Source of the DNA: DASRYH01 sp035687245
GTDB lineage: Bacteria > Actinomycetota > Coriobacteriia > Anaerosomatales > PHET01
DNA length: 12,196 bases
Reading direction: 5' to 3'
Assembly: GCA_035687245.1 (NCBI GenBank)
Contig: DASRYH010000038.1
Coordinates: 1 to 12,196 of the forward strand
Part shown: in pieces, positions 11,252-12,196 of the stretch
How the letters are laid out: every line of letters starts with the position of its first letter
Position numbering within the stretch: the first letter of the stretch is position 1
The notes under the pieces: model-generated
The model's database searches: none
The model's input: only the letters and a program-made list of their open reading frames with translations
Told to the model about the DNA's origin: nothing
Program-made: the position numbers and the translations under genes

Positions 11252-12196
11252 CTAGTCCCACCAGCAGTGCTTCTCGATCCAGGCGACCGCCTTCTTTGAG
11301 TCGAGGAACTCGTCCTCGTGGTCTTTGATGCTACTGAGCTTGAACTGCGCCTCGTAGGCGGTATGCAGCTTGGCATTGACCGCGTTGGCCTCGCCGACTG
11401 TGAGCGCGCGTCCTTCGACTCCGCTGCGCAGCTTCTCGGCGGAGGAGTGAGCGGCCCGCCGCACCTTCATGATGCGGGCGGTGCGCTTTGCGCCCTCGTA
11501 CTGCAGCTTGCCGGTGCCGACGGGTATGACCAGCGGCTCCGAAGTGAGAGTGACCCCGCTGACGAAGTGCTCGGGGATCTCGCCGACGTAGGCCGGCGTC
11601 GTGGACTCGACGAAGAGGTAGCTGGTCTCGCCGTAGTGCTTGCCGGGGCCGGTGATGCCGACGGCCATGTGGTTCTCGGACTCGAACGCGAGAAGCGAGA
11701 CCTCGTAGCCCTCGTGCGCGAGCAGCGCGGCGATGAGCAGCGACTTGTCTCCGCACACACCCGTGCCGTCCACGAGTGTCTCAACCGGGAAGCGCGTCTT
11801 GGCGTCCTTGTCGGCGAGCCTCGCGTAGTCATAGGGCATCGACTGCACGTACTTGGCGACGAACTCCACGTAGCGGTCACGGCCCAGGCCCGCGCTCTTG
11901 GCAGCGGCTCGCAGCGAGTCGCATGTCGAAGCGATCAGCGGCGCCTGCAGCGGGTCCTGAACGAGGTAGCGGTAGTTGGCGGTGAGCAGCTCGTCATGCG
12001 TCTCGCTGGCATCGGTGGTCACGCCGTTTTCGGTGGCGACGGCGCCCCAGTAGAGCTGCGGGTCGACGTCGACCGAGATCGTGTAGGACTTGCCCTCGAA
12101 GTCGAACGAGTGCTGGGCGGGTGCGATCGGGTCGCCTTGCTGCCGAACGATGTGCGGGTAGCGCTCACGTGGGGGCGGCGGGTCGCCAAGGTCGCC
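11252..12196 (-). CDS. Transglutaminase-like protein, 5' end beyond the window
   Basis: The frame stays open with coding-like sequence to the right edge (58 codons above the GTG at 12022), so the true start lies outside and 314 residues are visible. The core at about residues 109-200 of the visible part is transglutaminase/papain-like: YVEFVAKYVQSMPYDY, FPVETLVDGTGVCGDKSLL with the presumed nucleophile Cys148 (11753-11755), HMAVGI with His176, and YLFVESTTP where Glu197 takes the usual Asp position. Such domains act as proteases, peptide transferases or inactive scaffolds. The upstream part reads as a beta-rich segment (SFDFEGKSYTISVDVDPQLYW). A charged C-terminal region follows. No signal peptide can be judged. 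It leads the cluster with the Nudix and glycosyltransferase genes. Confidence 0.8.
   Translation of the reverse strand, partial: GDLGDPPPPRERYPHIVRQQGDPIAPAQHSFDFEGKSYTISVDVDPQLYWGAVATENGVTTDASETHDELLTANYRYLVQDPLQAPLIASTCDSLRAAAKSAGLGRDRYVEFVAKYVQSMPYDYARLADKDAKTRFPVETLVDGTGVCGDKSLLIAALLAHEGYEVSLLAFESENHMAVGITGPGKHYGETSYLFVESTTPAYVGEIPEHFVSGVTLTSEPLVIPVGTGKLQYEGAKRTARIMKVRRAAHSSAEKLRSGVEGRALTVGEANAVNAKLHTAYEAQFKLSSIKDHEDEFLDSKKAVAWIEKHCWWD

Noticed and set aside
12020..12022. GTG as start of the transglutaminase-like gene
   Set aside because: No ribosome-binding site, and in-frame coding-like sequence continues to the window edge, so the start lies outside.
910..12147. TGCCGAA as a polar chromosome-segregation (KOPS-like) or Chi-like word
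   Set aside because: Copies are balanced between strands (9:8), so there is no polarity in this window.
1..12196. Prophage, insertion sequence, CRISPR array or tRNA-linked island
   Set aside because: No transposase, integrase, terminal repeats, regularly spaced repeats or tRNA-like cloverleaf could be seen.

Overview
The window is GC-rich, densely packed chromosomal DNA with no mobile elements, tRNAs, rRNAs or CRISPR arrays visible. High GC, frequent GTG starts, purine-rich Shine-Dalgarno sites and a GAAC-N4-GTTC SOS-box match of the Gram-positive type suggest a high-GC Gram-positive bacterium, perhaps an environmental actinobacterium such as a Coriobacteriia relative. This placement is inference from style and gene content, not from a marker gene.

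Layout. 1-384: 3' end of an isoprenylcysteine-methyltransferase-type membrane enzyme. 385-946: a long non-coding stretch with several hairpins, a candidate SOS box and a clear promoter, leading into a small GIY-YIG-type protein (947-1297). 1316-4347, minus strand: a six-gene run, read in the order nitroreductase, arsenite methyltransferase (arsM), a 60-residue Cys-rich small ORF, a VOC/glyoxalase-fold protein, an HsmA-type membrane protein and a Cys-cluster protein. It is divergent from an ArsR/SmtB repressor (4454-4798). The short spacer between nitroreductase and arsR carries two matching dyads, TTCGA-N6-TCGAA, over two opposed promoters, so the block looks like an arsenic-responsive detoxification locus. 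It contains no efflux pump or arsenate reductase.

4876-6858: an SRPBCC membrane-anchored protein (minus), a divergent TetR-family repressor (plus) and a YdeI/OmpD-associated protein. A 33-bp near-palindrome in the divergent spacer overlies the SRPBCC promoter and is the likely TetR operator. A G-quadruplex-capable tract lies between arsR and the SRPBCC gene, which converge.

6864-12196, all minus strand: a 761-residue receptor phosphatase (dCache-like sensor, HAMP, GAF, SpoIIE/PP2C), preceded by a tight cluster of a family 2 glycosyltransferase, a Nudix-box protein with a long N-terminal extension, and a transglutaminase-like protein whose reading frame runs off the right edge. The GTG at 12022 is therefore not its start.

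The most interesting items are the dual-operator ars block with its overlapping nitroreductase-arsM pair and the CCPCEC small ORF; the uncharacterised transglutaminase-like/Nudix/glycosyltransferase cluster; and a strong local excess of the word TGCCGAA/TTCGGCA on both strands, often touching ribosome-binding sites.
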